Assembly (NCBI GenBank): GCA_024663395.1
Contig: JANFAH010000023.1
Span: 930,001-994,000, forward strand
Length of the DNA stretch: 64,000 nt
Direction of reading: 5' to 3'
Origin: Pisolithus tinctorius
Lineage: Eukaryota > Basidiomycota > Agaricomycetes > Boletales > Pisolithaceae
Position 1 is the first letter of the stretch. Every line of letters begins with the position of its first letter. Of this stretch, positions 36,008 through 46,472 are shown one piece after another. Made by a program: the position numbers and the translations under genes. Under the pieces are notes generated by a model that saw nothing but the letters and a program-made list of their open reading frames with translations, ran no database searches and was not told the origin of the DNA.

Positions 36008-36422
36008 TTATTTCTTGAAAGGACTGGGTTTGTCTGGGTACTGGTCATGATATTCTTGGATGAGTTCAGAGGCATTGTCCAGCTCTGTAGCTAATACCCA
36101 GGTGGTTTCTTCATCAGTTCCCTTGTAACCAGTCCACCAGACCAGGTACTGCAACCAACACTTTCTGCACCAGTTGACCTTCAAATCGAGTATCTCTGCT
36201 ACTTCAAATTCTAAGTCACTGTCGACATCTACTGGTGGGGGTGGAGGTTGAGTCCAGTTGGGTATGGTATTTGGGATGGCCAGTTCAAGCTGGGATACAT
36301 GGAAGACCAGGTGTACAGTGTGCATAGAGCCTGGTAAACACAGGGTGAATGAGTGAGAGCCAGCCTGGGCTATTATGGGATAGGGCCCAAGGTTCTTCTC
36401 ACTCAGTTTCTTGGAGGGCCAG
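36008..36422 (-). pseudogene. Integrase C-terminus and chromodomain of element Y
   Basis: Reads WPSKKLSEKNLGPYPIIAQA, HTVHLVFHVSQLELAIPNT, PPPPPVDVDSDLEFEVAEIL, then the chromodomain WLQYLVWWTGYKGTDEETTW with aromatic cage-type residues, ending at the stop 36008. Chromodomains direct integration to modified histones in chromoviruses. This is the C-terminal piece of the polyprotein whose remainder lies at 46473-49180; the two are separated by element X. Joining them over one copy of the original CCGG target restores the conserved LTRPSKKLSEK. Confidence 0.85.
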
Positions 36423-37077
36423 TGTAGGATAAGTCCAAGTAGCTGTATAATACGAGCTAGATGACTTAGATAACAACAATAAAAAATGAAGGGAACGAAT
36501 TGTTCATCCCAAGGGATTCTGGACCATCAGGACTAGAAGGTGGGACCCAGCACTTTGTAGCAGTAGTGATTTGTGACGTGCACAGCATGGTCCATGGAGT
36601 AGTACTGGCAATGCGAGCGGTGCAAGCGGTATACGTAGTTTGTGCACAGCAGAATGCGAGACATGCGGTGTAGACAAAGTGTAAAGGAAACTTGTGGTGA
36701 CCTTCCAAGTGCCAAAAGGTCCCATTCTGTACCTAAGTACAGGGCTGTATAGTCCGGACAAACCCGGAACCTAAGTAAGACAGGGTACAGTAAAGGAAAG
36801 CCATGTGACAGCATGTACACAGAAGACAGGCCAAAACAGAGGCTGAGGGTATACTACAAGCACTAAAGGAATAGAGACCGTGATAAGAGAAAGAGTCCAA
36901 GGAAAAACAACAACCGGAGCACAGCAGCCATGGGTATAGCATTGCGTGAGAGGGAGCGAGGGCATGGGAAGGTAGTGTGTGAATGATGGTGAATGCAAGA
37001 GGGGAGCGGACGTAACAGTAGTCACAGAATGGTTAATGATAGGGGCTTACACATCCAGGGAATGCAGATTCCTCACA
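36423..37077 (-). repeat. 3' LTR of element X (LTR A)
   Basis: 655 bp, plus-strand ends TGTAGGATAAGTCC and GCAGATTCCTCACA. Same orientation and near-identical to LTR B and solo LTR C. On the minus strand it begins with a short palindrome, AGGAAT...ATTCC. Confidence 0.88.
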
Positions 37078-37386
37078 CCTGCAGGGGACTTAGATGCTGA
37101 CCATCCCTGGTCAGCCACATGGCATGGAGGACATAAATAGCTTGCCATGTGGTGATGGCAATGGTGTGGTGCCAAGGGTTCGAGAATACTGGATGATTCC
37201 ATGTAGAAGCAAAGCAAGTGTGGAGCTGAGGAATGCGAGGAGACCGTTGAATGCCGTGTATAGGCATCCAGACCGATGACATAAGCGCCTCATGGCTGCT
37301 AAGTATGTAATTGTTAGTGCGTGGCTCAAACCTTCACATTGATTTGATTCTTTCCCCCCCCATCGACCATCTCCAACGTTCATACC

Positions 37387-38488
37387 ATGTCTGCAAACTG
37401 TGCCCCTCGACTGTCCCAACTCATCCATGCATTGACCCCAGACCCCACAGAGGCAGAGAAGGCTGCCTTGAGAGAGCAGATTGTGGCTGTGTCGGCAGGG
37501 CTCATTGCTGAGGCGAAATGTGTGCCTGATGATCGGGAGGACATGTGGGAAGAGAAAATGATATGGCTAAGGCGCTGGGAGGAGAAGATGGTAAGAGGCT
37601 GATTTGGTGATGTGGTCGTGCGGGTTGATGAGACCGCCGCAGGCAGCATTGATGCCCTTGGTCAAGTGAGGGAAGATGCTTGGGGTTTCCATGTGGGTTG
37701 ATGCAGCAGATGCTCCTGTGCTGGCCGAGGCCGATGATGTCTACAAGTGGTGGACTGTGGAGGAAGCCGAAGCACGTGCTAAGGCCGAACAAGACGTCCA
37801 GATGGGTGAGGAGACTGCAGAGGGGGTTGGTGACGAAGGCACAGGGGTGAAAATGTCCCATGTGGAGGTCCCTCAACCAGCTCACAAGGTAAGTGAGTCT
37901 AAGCAGTTTGCAACGTCGTGGAAACCCTGTGGATTTCCAGCATTTGCGACAGACCATTGCAGAGAGTGAGAACGAGGCAGGACCGAGGGTCACAATCCCA
38001 CCTGGGTCGGTTCTGCACAAGGTGCCATGCGCGAGGTGCTCAGTGAAGAACATGGTGTGTTTCGGTCTGGAGGGTCAAACATGCGATGGTTGCACACGTA
38101 TGAAGCAGGGGTGTGAGAAGGAGAAGTCAACGAAGGCCACCGGAAAGCAGGTGCAGGCCGGTGCATCAATTGGTAAGTGACAAGTGTGTTTCAACACGAC
38201 TGAGACTAATCTGCTGCAGTGCAATCCTCGAAGGCTCCTAAGGCTGGTCCATCCAAGCGGGCTCATGACGATGACGATGATGACATCATGGAGGTGGTCA
38301 AGAGCAGAACCCGCAGGAAGGGCAAGACCTCTGGGTGCAGCATGGTGAGCAACAAGACCACAACAGATCTCTCACAGGCTCTCGCAATGGTAAGGGCTGA
38401 GGCAGTGGCCGCACATGCAGCCAACCTTCGGTTGCAGGTGCACATCGAGCAGCTTGCAGAGGTGCTGGCAGAGCATGGGATCAAGTAG
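37387..38488 (+). CDS. Antisense cysteine-cluster protein carried by element X
   Basis: Multi-exon plus-strand gene. Exon 1 begins MSANCAPRLSQLIHALTPDP and ends near 37591 (WEEKM, then GTAAGAGG). Further coding pieces are VYKWWTVEEAEARAKAEQDV (about 37741-37800), the cysteine cluster VPCARCSVKNMVCFGLEGQT followed by CDGCTRMKQGCEKEK (38022-38130), and a last exon from about 38219 with an Asp-rich run, a basic stretch and a C-terminal leucine-rich helix ending at 38488. The C-x2-C...C...C-x2-C...C spacing resembles a zinc cluster. Some splice sites in the middle are uncertain. Position and design parallel the antisense gene of element Y, although the sequences differ. Confidence 0.65.
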
Positions 38489-39380
38489 GCTGTCGTGCAG
38501 TATGTACATTTGTTTCTGCATCACCTGTTGTACTGAGATCGTTCCGTGCCTTATGCACAGGAAAATACATTGTTCTGGCCTGTTCTGTGTGGTTGCAAAG
38601 CAGGGTACTGCGAGAGATTTCTGTCCACTCAGCAAGGAGCTGGCCCCGAATCAGCTGCAGTATTGTAGAGTGCATGGGGTACCGCCCGACTTGTCTTCTT
38701 TGTGTGACTTTTGACTTCTCTCAGCAGTATGTCCTCATGAAACAATCTTGATGGTAGGGTGTGACGAAACGTTGAAGAGAGAATGAAGGGTCTGTATATC
38801 GGGTAGCTGGGATGGTCTTTGTGTGTCAATTGTAAGGAGACAGAAGGAGAATTGAAAGAAAAACAGATCAAGGGGCGCATGCTGATTGTGCGATCGAAGA
38901 AGAAATGTGCAGAGTGGTTGCAAGTCTCTGTGGTGTAGAGTGGCTGAGGATGGTATCAGTGAGACTAGTAAGAGAGATAGGAGAGACAGTGTTTTGGCTA
39001 TATACTTATTCAGTGTTTTGTTATTTTTCTGGACAGTTTTGGACTTTTTGTAAGCGGTTTTTATGTTTTTTGAGCGAGGACTAGCTATCAGTAGAATCAC
39101 CGGATGAAACCCAGGGTGGAATAGAGGTCTCCGGACGAAACCAGGGTAAAACAGATAAAAGGAAATAAACTATGTCTGATATCAGGTGGATCAAGTGGTA
39201 TGCTGGTCACCCCTGCAGGGGACTTTGAATGCTGACTGTCCCCAGTCAGCATGGGAGAAGGAACAAGTGTAGTAGAAGAAGCTGTGGGGAGGCGGGCGAG
39301 GCTGCAGAAAGAGGGTGGGAGAAGAGGGCATGGGAGAATAGTGTGATGGACAAACTGTGGATACTGGAAAGGATGGATAG
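38489..39380. other. Non-coding part of element X between antisense gene and pol
   Basis: No gene recognised. It contains the likely terminator of the antisense gene. CCTGCAGGGGACTT-type sequences next to LTR A (37076) and at 39212 resemble each other, which may mark a further old duplication. Confidence 0.3.
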
Positions 39381-42300
39381 TCAGCTGTCCGCGGAAAAAG
39401 CCTCCACATCATCATCAGTGGGGTCATCCTCAGCATCCTCAAGGAGGCAGTCTAGTTCTTCATCATCCAACCCAGTAATGTGAGTCACAGTTGCACGGGT
39501 TTGAGACTGTGGGTGGTAGGGAAGTAAGTGGAATGCAGTGAAGCAGAGTTTGGAGATGGAGCCATCCAACTTGGCCAGCAGGTATGAGCCCCCAGTGGTC
39601 TGACGAAGGACGACCATGGGACCAGTGTACTGCGGCTTCATCTTCTGGTTCAGCTCTTTCTCTATGCAGGAGTTGTGAACAAGCATGAGGGTGCCAGGAG
39701 CAAAGTTATGGTCTTTAATGCGATGCTGAAAGGTGGCTTCAAACTGCTGGATAGACTGGAAGCGTGTGTGGAGGACATTGCCATGGACCTGGGCTAGGTC
39801 ATCCTGACACTTCTGTAGCTGGCACACATGCCAAGCTATCAGTTCTGTGGTAGTCAGCAGTGTTGCATCATCGCAGGATAGGGGTAAGAGGAAGGTGGCC
39901 TCAGCGAGATCAAATAGAAACAGTGGCTTGACACCATGTACCATGAAGTAAGGGGATAAACCTGTGGATTTCAAGATGGTGACCTGCTTGGCCCAGAACA
40001 CGGAGTGCGCAATGGTGTGCCAGCAGTGGTCGTTGTTTTCGCAGCTCTTCATGATAGCCTTGTGAACATCATAGTGGCGATGCTCCACAATGCCATTAGC
40101 CTGAGAGTTGTAAGGAGAGATATGGATGTGACAGATATGATATTGTGTGGCTAGGGCATCTAAGGCCTGGACAAATGTGGGACCATTGTCAGTGACAATT
40201 TTGGTGAGCGGACCCCAGTGACATAGAATGTCCTCGAAGATGAAGGACACAAGCATGGTACTATTTTCCGCGCACAACATGTGCCATTCGGGATATGAGG
40301 TGAGCGCGCAACAAGCCTGTACTATGTAGCAGTAGCTGCCGGCTTTGGGCATCAGCATCATGTCAATGTGAGCTTTATGAAACAGGCCCCCTATCATGGG
40401 CACAGTGGGGGGGATATGAAGCTTCTGCATCTGGCAGATCTGGCATTCATGACAAGTGCAGACATACCACTTCACATCCTCGACAAGAAGAGGCCACCAA
40501 AAGCGGAGGAGAAGGCATGTGTGGACCATGAAGACACCTTTGTGCCCGAGGTCGTCATGCGCTTCTTTGATGAGACAGTACTGCTTGGATTCATCGACAA
40601 CTAGCTGGTGCTGTCTGTGCAGTTCCCTGCACCATAAGTTGTCATCTAGGAGGAAGAAGCAACTAGCAGAATTGAAGAAAGATGAGTACTGCGCATCAGT
40701 AAGGTCAGGAGGTCGCTCACGGGTTGCGAGGAATGTGCAGATCACTTCTATCTTCGCTTCACATGCCTGGGCTTTCACGGACTGTGGGATGGCAGGGTCA
40801 TCAGGGGTATCGGAAGGGTTATTAGCACCAGCAGTCACAGAGAATGTGAGATAGAAGGATGCAGGTGGTGGGAGGCTCACCCGATGGTAAGTGGGTGGCG
40901 GTAGGGAATGGTGATCTTGACTGGAATGTGACATAGGAGGTGGGCAGTCATTGGCAACCTGTGTAGAGAAAGAGTAAAAATGGTCCAGCCAATCCTCATG
41001 GTCATCATCCTCGGGTGGGTCGAGCCCTGACCACAGACACCAGGACAAGCCATCAGGGCTGGCATGCCTGTCTGCGGGAACGTGGACGAGTTTGAACAAG
41101 AAAAGGAGGACACCAGCGATCCAGCGATTGATCGTCGCATTAGGCTGCAGATCTGGGTTATTTATCATGCCCTTAATATACTTTGCATCTACCTCCACAG
41201 TGAAGTTAGTGAGACTGAAGATGTATACGTGTACCATGTGCAACGCACGGAAGAGACCATACAACTCAAGCTTGGCCTGGGAGTAGCAGCTTTCCACTTC
41301 ATTGAGGGTGATGGATCCGAAGCGACTTGGGTACCATCTGCCATCTTCACCGAGCTGGTAGAGGATGTAGCCAACTGCAATGACCGATGTGTCTACTGCT
41401 AAAATTACTTTGCAACCACACTCGTAGTCAATCCTTCAGAGTGCGGGGGACTTTACAATTTCATCCTTGAGTTGTTGCATGGCAGCATGTTGCGCCTTGT
41501 CCCATGTGAATGGTACATCTTTCCACATGAGCATGACTAGCAGCTGTGTGACCTTGGCGAAGTCTTTGATGAAGATGTGTAGCACACCGCAGACACTGAG
41601 GAAACTGCAAACCTGAGTCAGGTTGCAGCACTCGGGCCAGTAACAGATCTTCTGCACTTTGCTTTCTTCAGGAATGCGACCTTCAAAGGTGCACTTGTGG
41701 CCAATGATCACAGTGGACAGAGTGGCTAGCACAAACTTCTTTGCCGAGACAGTGGCTCCAACATTCTGCAAATGCTGAAGGATATGGTTAACAACTATAC
41801 AGTGATTCCAGATAAATTTCTGAATCCCAGGATTCTCCAGGATAGTCTCATAGGAGCTGTCTGTGCGCTGATAGCAGGTGGTCTTGGATTTTATGGGGAC
41901 GTCATCTATGAAGGGCAGGGTATGACGCAGGATCTCATCCTGGAGAACAAATGCAGTATCTCCCTGGTATACCTGTACCACATTCGCATGACCTTGCAGC
42001 AGAGTAGTAAGCTGATGCAGTCCAAGGGGGGTACTGAAGGTGGTGAGGTCATGGGAATCGACGTGGAGTGCGCACTGGTCATACCTGGAGTAGAGGTCCA
42101 TCATCGCATACACCGTGTATCCAGCAAAGGATTCTGTGAGGTGTTCTATGAAGGGTGGAACGGACGCATCACAGATGGTCACTGCATTCAGGGGCTGTAA
42201 GTCATGCACAAGGTGAAGAGACTTTCCATCTTTCTTTACTATGCAGAACCAGCGAGAGCAGTAAGCTGCTGTAGAAGGTTCATACATGCTGGACTTGATG

Positions 42301-42992
42301 CAATCTTTAATCATGTCTATGACTTGGGCATGTATTGCGTTTGGGATGGGGATATTGCATTGGACCCAAGGTGTGTGCAGAATCGTAGGAATCTTTACTG
42401 GTGGAAAATAGTGTTTGTCTAGGTGTCTGCACTCTGTAATGTCCCAAGCGAATGCGAGCCCATGGACCGAAACGAGCCAAGTTACGAGTTTAAGTTCTTC
42501 TGGCCAAAGCCAATCTGCAGGATCAAGGTCAAGTTCTGCGGCCCATTCGGCAGTGAAGTGGATGCCCAGAGCGAAGTCTGGTGGATGGGTTGGGAGTGGT
42601 TGGAGACCAGCAAGCGGGTTGTCAGGCAGGCTGCACATGATGCAGTATTCTTCCACCATCGGGGCAGGTACCGTCCGAACCTTCTTGGCAACTGGCTGGT
42701 AAACAAGGGTGCGAACCGTGGGATCTAGTTGATAAATGCTGCCAAATGTGGCTATAGCAGAGGGGTTTAGTATTGTCTGAGTGGAGGAGAGGAAAGCGAA
42801 GGCAGGCAAGGGTATCCCAGTGGGTATGTTCTGCGGTACAGGTGCCACGGGTGAAGGGAAGTTTGTTGAAGTGAAGGCTAGTGATGATACTGTAGGACTG
42901 AGGAATGGATAACAGTGGCTAAATAGGAAACAGGACATCTTAGTAGGCTCTCCCTGACTGTTTGGTGGATCATCAATATTCAAAAACCCCAT
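39381..42992 (-). pseudogene. Pol of element X: reverse transcriptase, RNase H, integrase
   Basis: One reading frame of about 1200 codons with a single stop. Reverse transcriptase: KDGKSLHLVHDLQPLNAVTI, then LPFIDDVPIKS with FIDD at the catalytic site. RNase H-type connection: VILAVDTSVIAVGYILYQLG. Integrase: zinc-finger-like CHECQICQ, and the catalytic triad in HIDMMLMPK, VTDNGPTFVQALDAL and SQANGIVEHRHYDVHKA. The premature stop is TGA at 41436-41438, where the family has Arg, so it is a CGA-to-TGA change. Apart from this and the gag stop, the polyprotein is remarkably well preserved. Confidence 0.85.
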
Positions 42993-44014
42993 TCGACTAT
43001 ACTCTGGTGACTATGGCAGTGCTTGCCACATTTACAGCGCAGACAGCCCTCACGCCATGGGCGCGTGGGCAAAGTGTACTTGCAGCTGTCGTTTGGGTCT
43101 CGGAGAGTGATCTGCTGTCCACCATTGGGATAATCATTTGTTACCACACTCATAAGGCAAATGAACAGACGCCCAAGGAGCATGTCAAAGTTGGCATGTT
43201 CAATTACTTGAACCTGTAGCATGACTGGCCTGGCACCAAAGTCGAGTTTCAGGTTCTCTAGTATGCCTACAGTAGTGTCTTTAGACATGTTAGCAGACAT
43301 CATAGTCATGAGATGATTGCAGCGCAATGGGAGCCTGATCTTTTCCCAAACATGCCTGGGCATGGCAACGATTTCCGAACTGGAATCTAGTATGCAGTTG
43401 ATTGTGACGTCGGTCCCAGGGACCTTGGCTTCGATGCAGCAGAGTGGCAGAGTGTGGTGAGCTACGATGGAGCCATCATCACCACGGATAACGCAGTCTC
43501 CATATTTGCATGCAGTTCTTTGAGGATTGTGGCCAATCAGTTCATTCACTTGTACTCCTTCTTCATCATCACTACAAACTACCTCAATCTCATTTGTGGT
43601 GACACATTTCGCCATGGTGATGTCTCTGAACTGTTTGCGAAACTCTGGGGCTACTGCAAATAATTCTTTGACTGGCATGGCAATGCTGGTTTCGAGTACA
43701 TGCTCCATGATATGCTTGGGCATGGCTTCGTCTTCAAGAGGGAATGAGTAATGGTACTGGTTTTGATTGAAAGCTGCTGGGTACGGTGTCTGTGATGGAA
43801 CAATTGCCGCGGGAATGGGGTCCTTGTGCACGGGCGTTGGAGCTGGACTAGTTGGAGGAACATATGGTTTCATAGCAGTGGATGTTGGTGCAGGTGTAGA
43901 GGGCTCGGATGCCTGGCAAGCGGCACATGAACTTTGAACACCAGGGGAAATGATTTCCTCTTCAACAGTGGCTGTGCATGGGTCGACTTGTGGAGGGTTG
44001 GCAGGACATGCCAC
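42980..44014 (-). pseudogene. Protease region of element X
   Basis: Aspartic protease part: VTINCILDSSSEIVAMPRHV (DSSS where DSGS/DTGS is usual) and LGRLFICLM further on. The upstream part is Pro/Thr-rich. It overlaps the start of the RT frame by 13 bases in another frame, and the 5' side is joined to gag only through one or two frame changes near 44020-44200. Confidence 0.7.
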
Positions 44015-44174
44015 GGGTTGAGCTGTGATTTCGACTCCATCAAAGTGGGCTTTCCTTCCACAGGGAATGACTGCTCCCTATCTGCTTGGTAGGTAGCCCA
44101 AGCTTGAGCGACATATGCTTGGAAGTCAGGGTCAGCTAAGTCTGCAACAGGTTCATCTACATCTTGGATGGTGT

Positions 44175-45776
44175 TTAAGAAGGCAGAAGGCTGGATCTCC
44201 AACTGCACGTCAATTTTGGGATGAGCAACGCAGAAGAGGTTAGTGGTGCCTTGTGCGGAGCAGCAGGAGTCGCAGCACACGTGCTGGCCAGGTCTCTGTC
44301 AGCCATGACATGGTCAACAGCCTCTCTCAGTGAGTTACATTCAGGGAAACATGGGATTCGGCTCCTGTCCACCAGATAGAGATGGTTGTCTGTACCTCTC
44401 GTGATCTTACTGGCGCAGATATAAACTTCAACGAGTGCACACATCCTCATCCAGTGGTTGGGGTCTGCGCAGAGACTGCAGCTGGGTCTGCGTTGCTGTG
44501 GTGGAGGCTGCGTCTGGAAGTTGTATTCCTGTTTAACGACAGTACCAGAAGGTGGCACTTGCGGCATGTAAGCCAACGAGGGAGGTGCAGCTGGCAAGGC
44601 CACAGTACCCATCGTTGGTACTGCGCTATGAAGAGCAGATCCTGTCAGAAGGAACTTGGCGGCTTTGATGACTTCTGTGAGTGGGTATGGATCGTCAGGG
44701 TGGAGGTCAGTGCAGACTATGGAGAGTCGATGACGAATTCAGTCTGCGATGGCCCTCAGGAAGCCATTCAGGAACATGGAATCCCATTCTGTCTCTGCAA
44801 GCTTTTTAGTTTTAATGAGCAGGGCAGAAATCTTAGCGAATTTCTGCTGGTATTCTCCGAGGTCATCCTGGTTCCGCATAGGCTTGGACTGATATTCTTT
44901 GACGAGGTACTGCAAGTCTGCACGGCAGTAGCGGTCATCACCCTCACAGCCAGGGTACAAACCCTTAACAGCTACTACAAAGGCATCCCAGTCATCGGCC
45001 GTGGGAGTGGCTTCCAGAAGCATTTGCCAGACCTCAGCTTCTTCGAGGTCAGCATAGTGGATTGCAGCTCTGATCTTGCCACGGTCATCAAGAGCAGCGA
45101 GAGTACCAAGGAAGTCAATGTCTTCGAGGTAGCACGGAAGCTGTGTGGGAGAATCTCCACTAAATTTAGGTGAGTTTTGTGTACCATGGAGTGGCATCTG
45201 AAACTGAGGATTAGCCATTGGTGGGTTAACCTGTTGTGGCAGTGCCGGATTGGTAATGGGTGGAACAGGTATTGGTTGTGGGTGCGAAGTGGTTGGTATA
45301 GTGTGCAAGCAAGCTGGTAGAAGTGTTGGTGGGTTACTAATTGGCTGATGGGTGGTCTGTGACCGAGTGAGTGGTCGTGGCAGCGTGGCAGATGGAACTG
45401 AGAGTCTGGGTATAGATTCAGAGGTGTCAAAGAGATGGGCAAAAGAGGGCATTGGTGATGATGAATCAGATGATGTGATGGGTGTTAAAGGTGATGGTGG
45501 GGTTTTGGGCCTTCAGGGAGTCAAGTGGATAAAGCCACCGGGAAAATCAGGGGCAGTGAGATCTAGGTGATCCGACACAACAGATATCTGATCTGCCGAA
45601 ATATCAGGAGGAGTGATCATGGGTAGTACCCATGGAATGTCAGTGGGTAATTGCACGTGATCCGGTGTTACGGGTGAAACAGGGCAGAAAATGTTGGAGT
45701 CATCCGACAGGTTGAGATTGCGAAAGTGCAGGCATAAATTTTCTAGTTCAGTACGTTCGGCAGTGTGCCTGAGCAA
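44175..45776 (-). pseudogene. Gag of element X
   Basis: The capsid-like part starts near MPSFAHLFDTSESIPRL (45452), with an open extension to 45776. It includes KFSGDSPTQLPCYLEDIDFL, YADLEEAEVWQMLLEATPTA, a DDWDAF region and the zinc knuckle CSLCADPNHWMRMC near 44470. The in-frame TGA at 44739-44741 replaces Arg (IADRIRHRLS expected), again a CGA-to-TGA change. Confidence 0.75.
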
Positions 45777-45798
45777 CCTTCTGGAAGTGACAGCAGAA

Positions 45799-45819
45799 CC
45801 CCTCGCAGTGGGCTCCAGT
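45799..45819 (-). other. Primer-binding site of element X
   Basis: On the minus strand, ACTGGAGCCCACTGCGAGGG follows directly after the LTR end ...CCTACA. Starting with TGG two bases inside the LTR is typical for a site complementary to a tRNA 3' end. I cannot name the tRNA. Confidence 0.6.
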
Positions 45820-46472
45820 TGTAGGATAAGTCCAAGTAGCTGTATAATACGAGCTAGATGACTTAGATAACAACAATAAAAAATGAAGGGAACGAATTGT
45901 TCATCCCAAGGGATTCTGGACCATCAGGACTAGAAGGTGGGACCCAGCGCTTTGTAGCGGTAGTGATTTGTGACATGCGTGGCATGGTCTACAGAGTAGT
46001 ACTGGCAATGCAAGCGGTGCGAGCAGTATACGTAGTTTGTGTGCAGCAGAATGCGAGATGTGCAGTGTAGACAAAGTGTAAAGGAAACTCATGGTGACCT
46101 TCCAAGTGCCAAAAGGTCCCATTCTGTACCTAAGTACAGGGCTGTATAGTCCGGACAAACCCAGAACCTAAGTAAGACAGGGTACAGTAAAGGAAAGCCA
46201 TGCGACAGTGCATACACAGAAGACAGGCCAAAACAGAGGCCAAGGGTATACTACAAGCACTAAAGGAATAGAGACTGATAAGAGAAAGAGTCTGAGGAAA
46301 AACAACAACTGGAGCACAGCAGCCACAGGTATAGCATTGCACAAGAGGGAGCGAGGGCGTGGGAAGGTAGTGCATGAATGATGGTGAACGCAAGAGGGGA
46401 GTGGACATAACAGTAGTCATGGAACGGTTAATGATAGGGGCTTATGTGTCCAGGGAATGCGGATTCCTCACA
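45820..46472 (-). repeat. 5' LTR of element X (LTR B)
   Basis: 653 bp, near-identical to LTR A. Differences are mostly C/T and G/A, often at CpG in one copy. The right edge is followed by CTGG (target duplication half). Confidence 0.88.

Larger units (their letters stand above)
36423..46472 (-). mobile_element. Ty3/Gypsy retrotransposon X, nested in Y
   Basis: Complete element of about 10 kb on the minus strand with two ~654-bp LTRs (36423-37077 and 45820-46472). A primer-binding-site-like TGGAGCCCACTGCGAGGG lies two bases inside the 5' LTR. It encodes gag, protease, reverse transcriptase/RNase H and integrase on the minus strand and an antisense cysteine-cluster gene on the plus strand. The flanks are CCAG (left) and CTGG (right), which are the two possible deamination products of one CCGG target. 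The LTRs differ mostly by transitions. Confidence 0.88.

Noticed and set aside
36466..37025. Minus-strand frames within the X-family LTRs (also at 45901-46420 and 52984-53465)
   Set aside because: They recur only because the LTR recurs; they change by frameshift between copies and show no domain.
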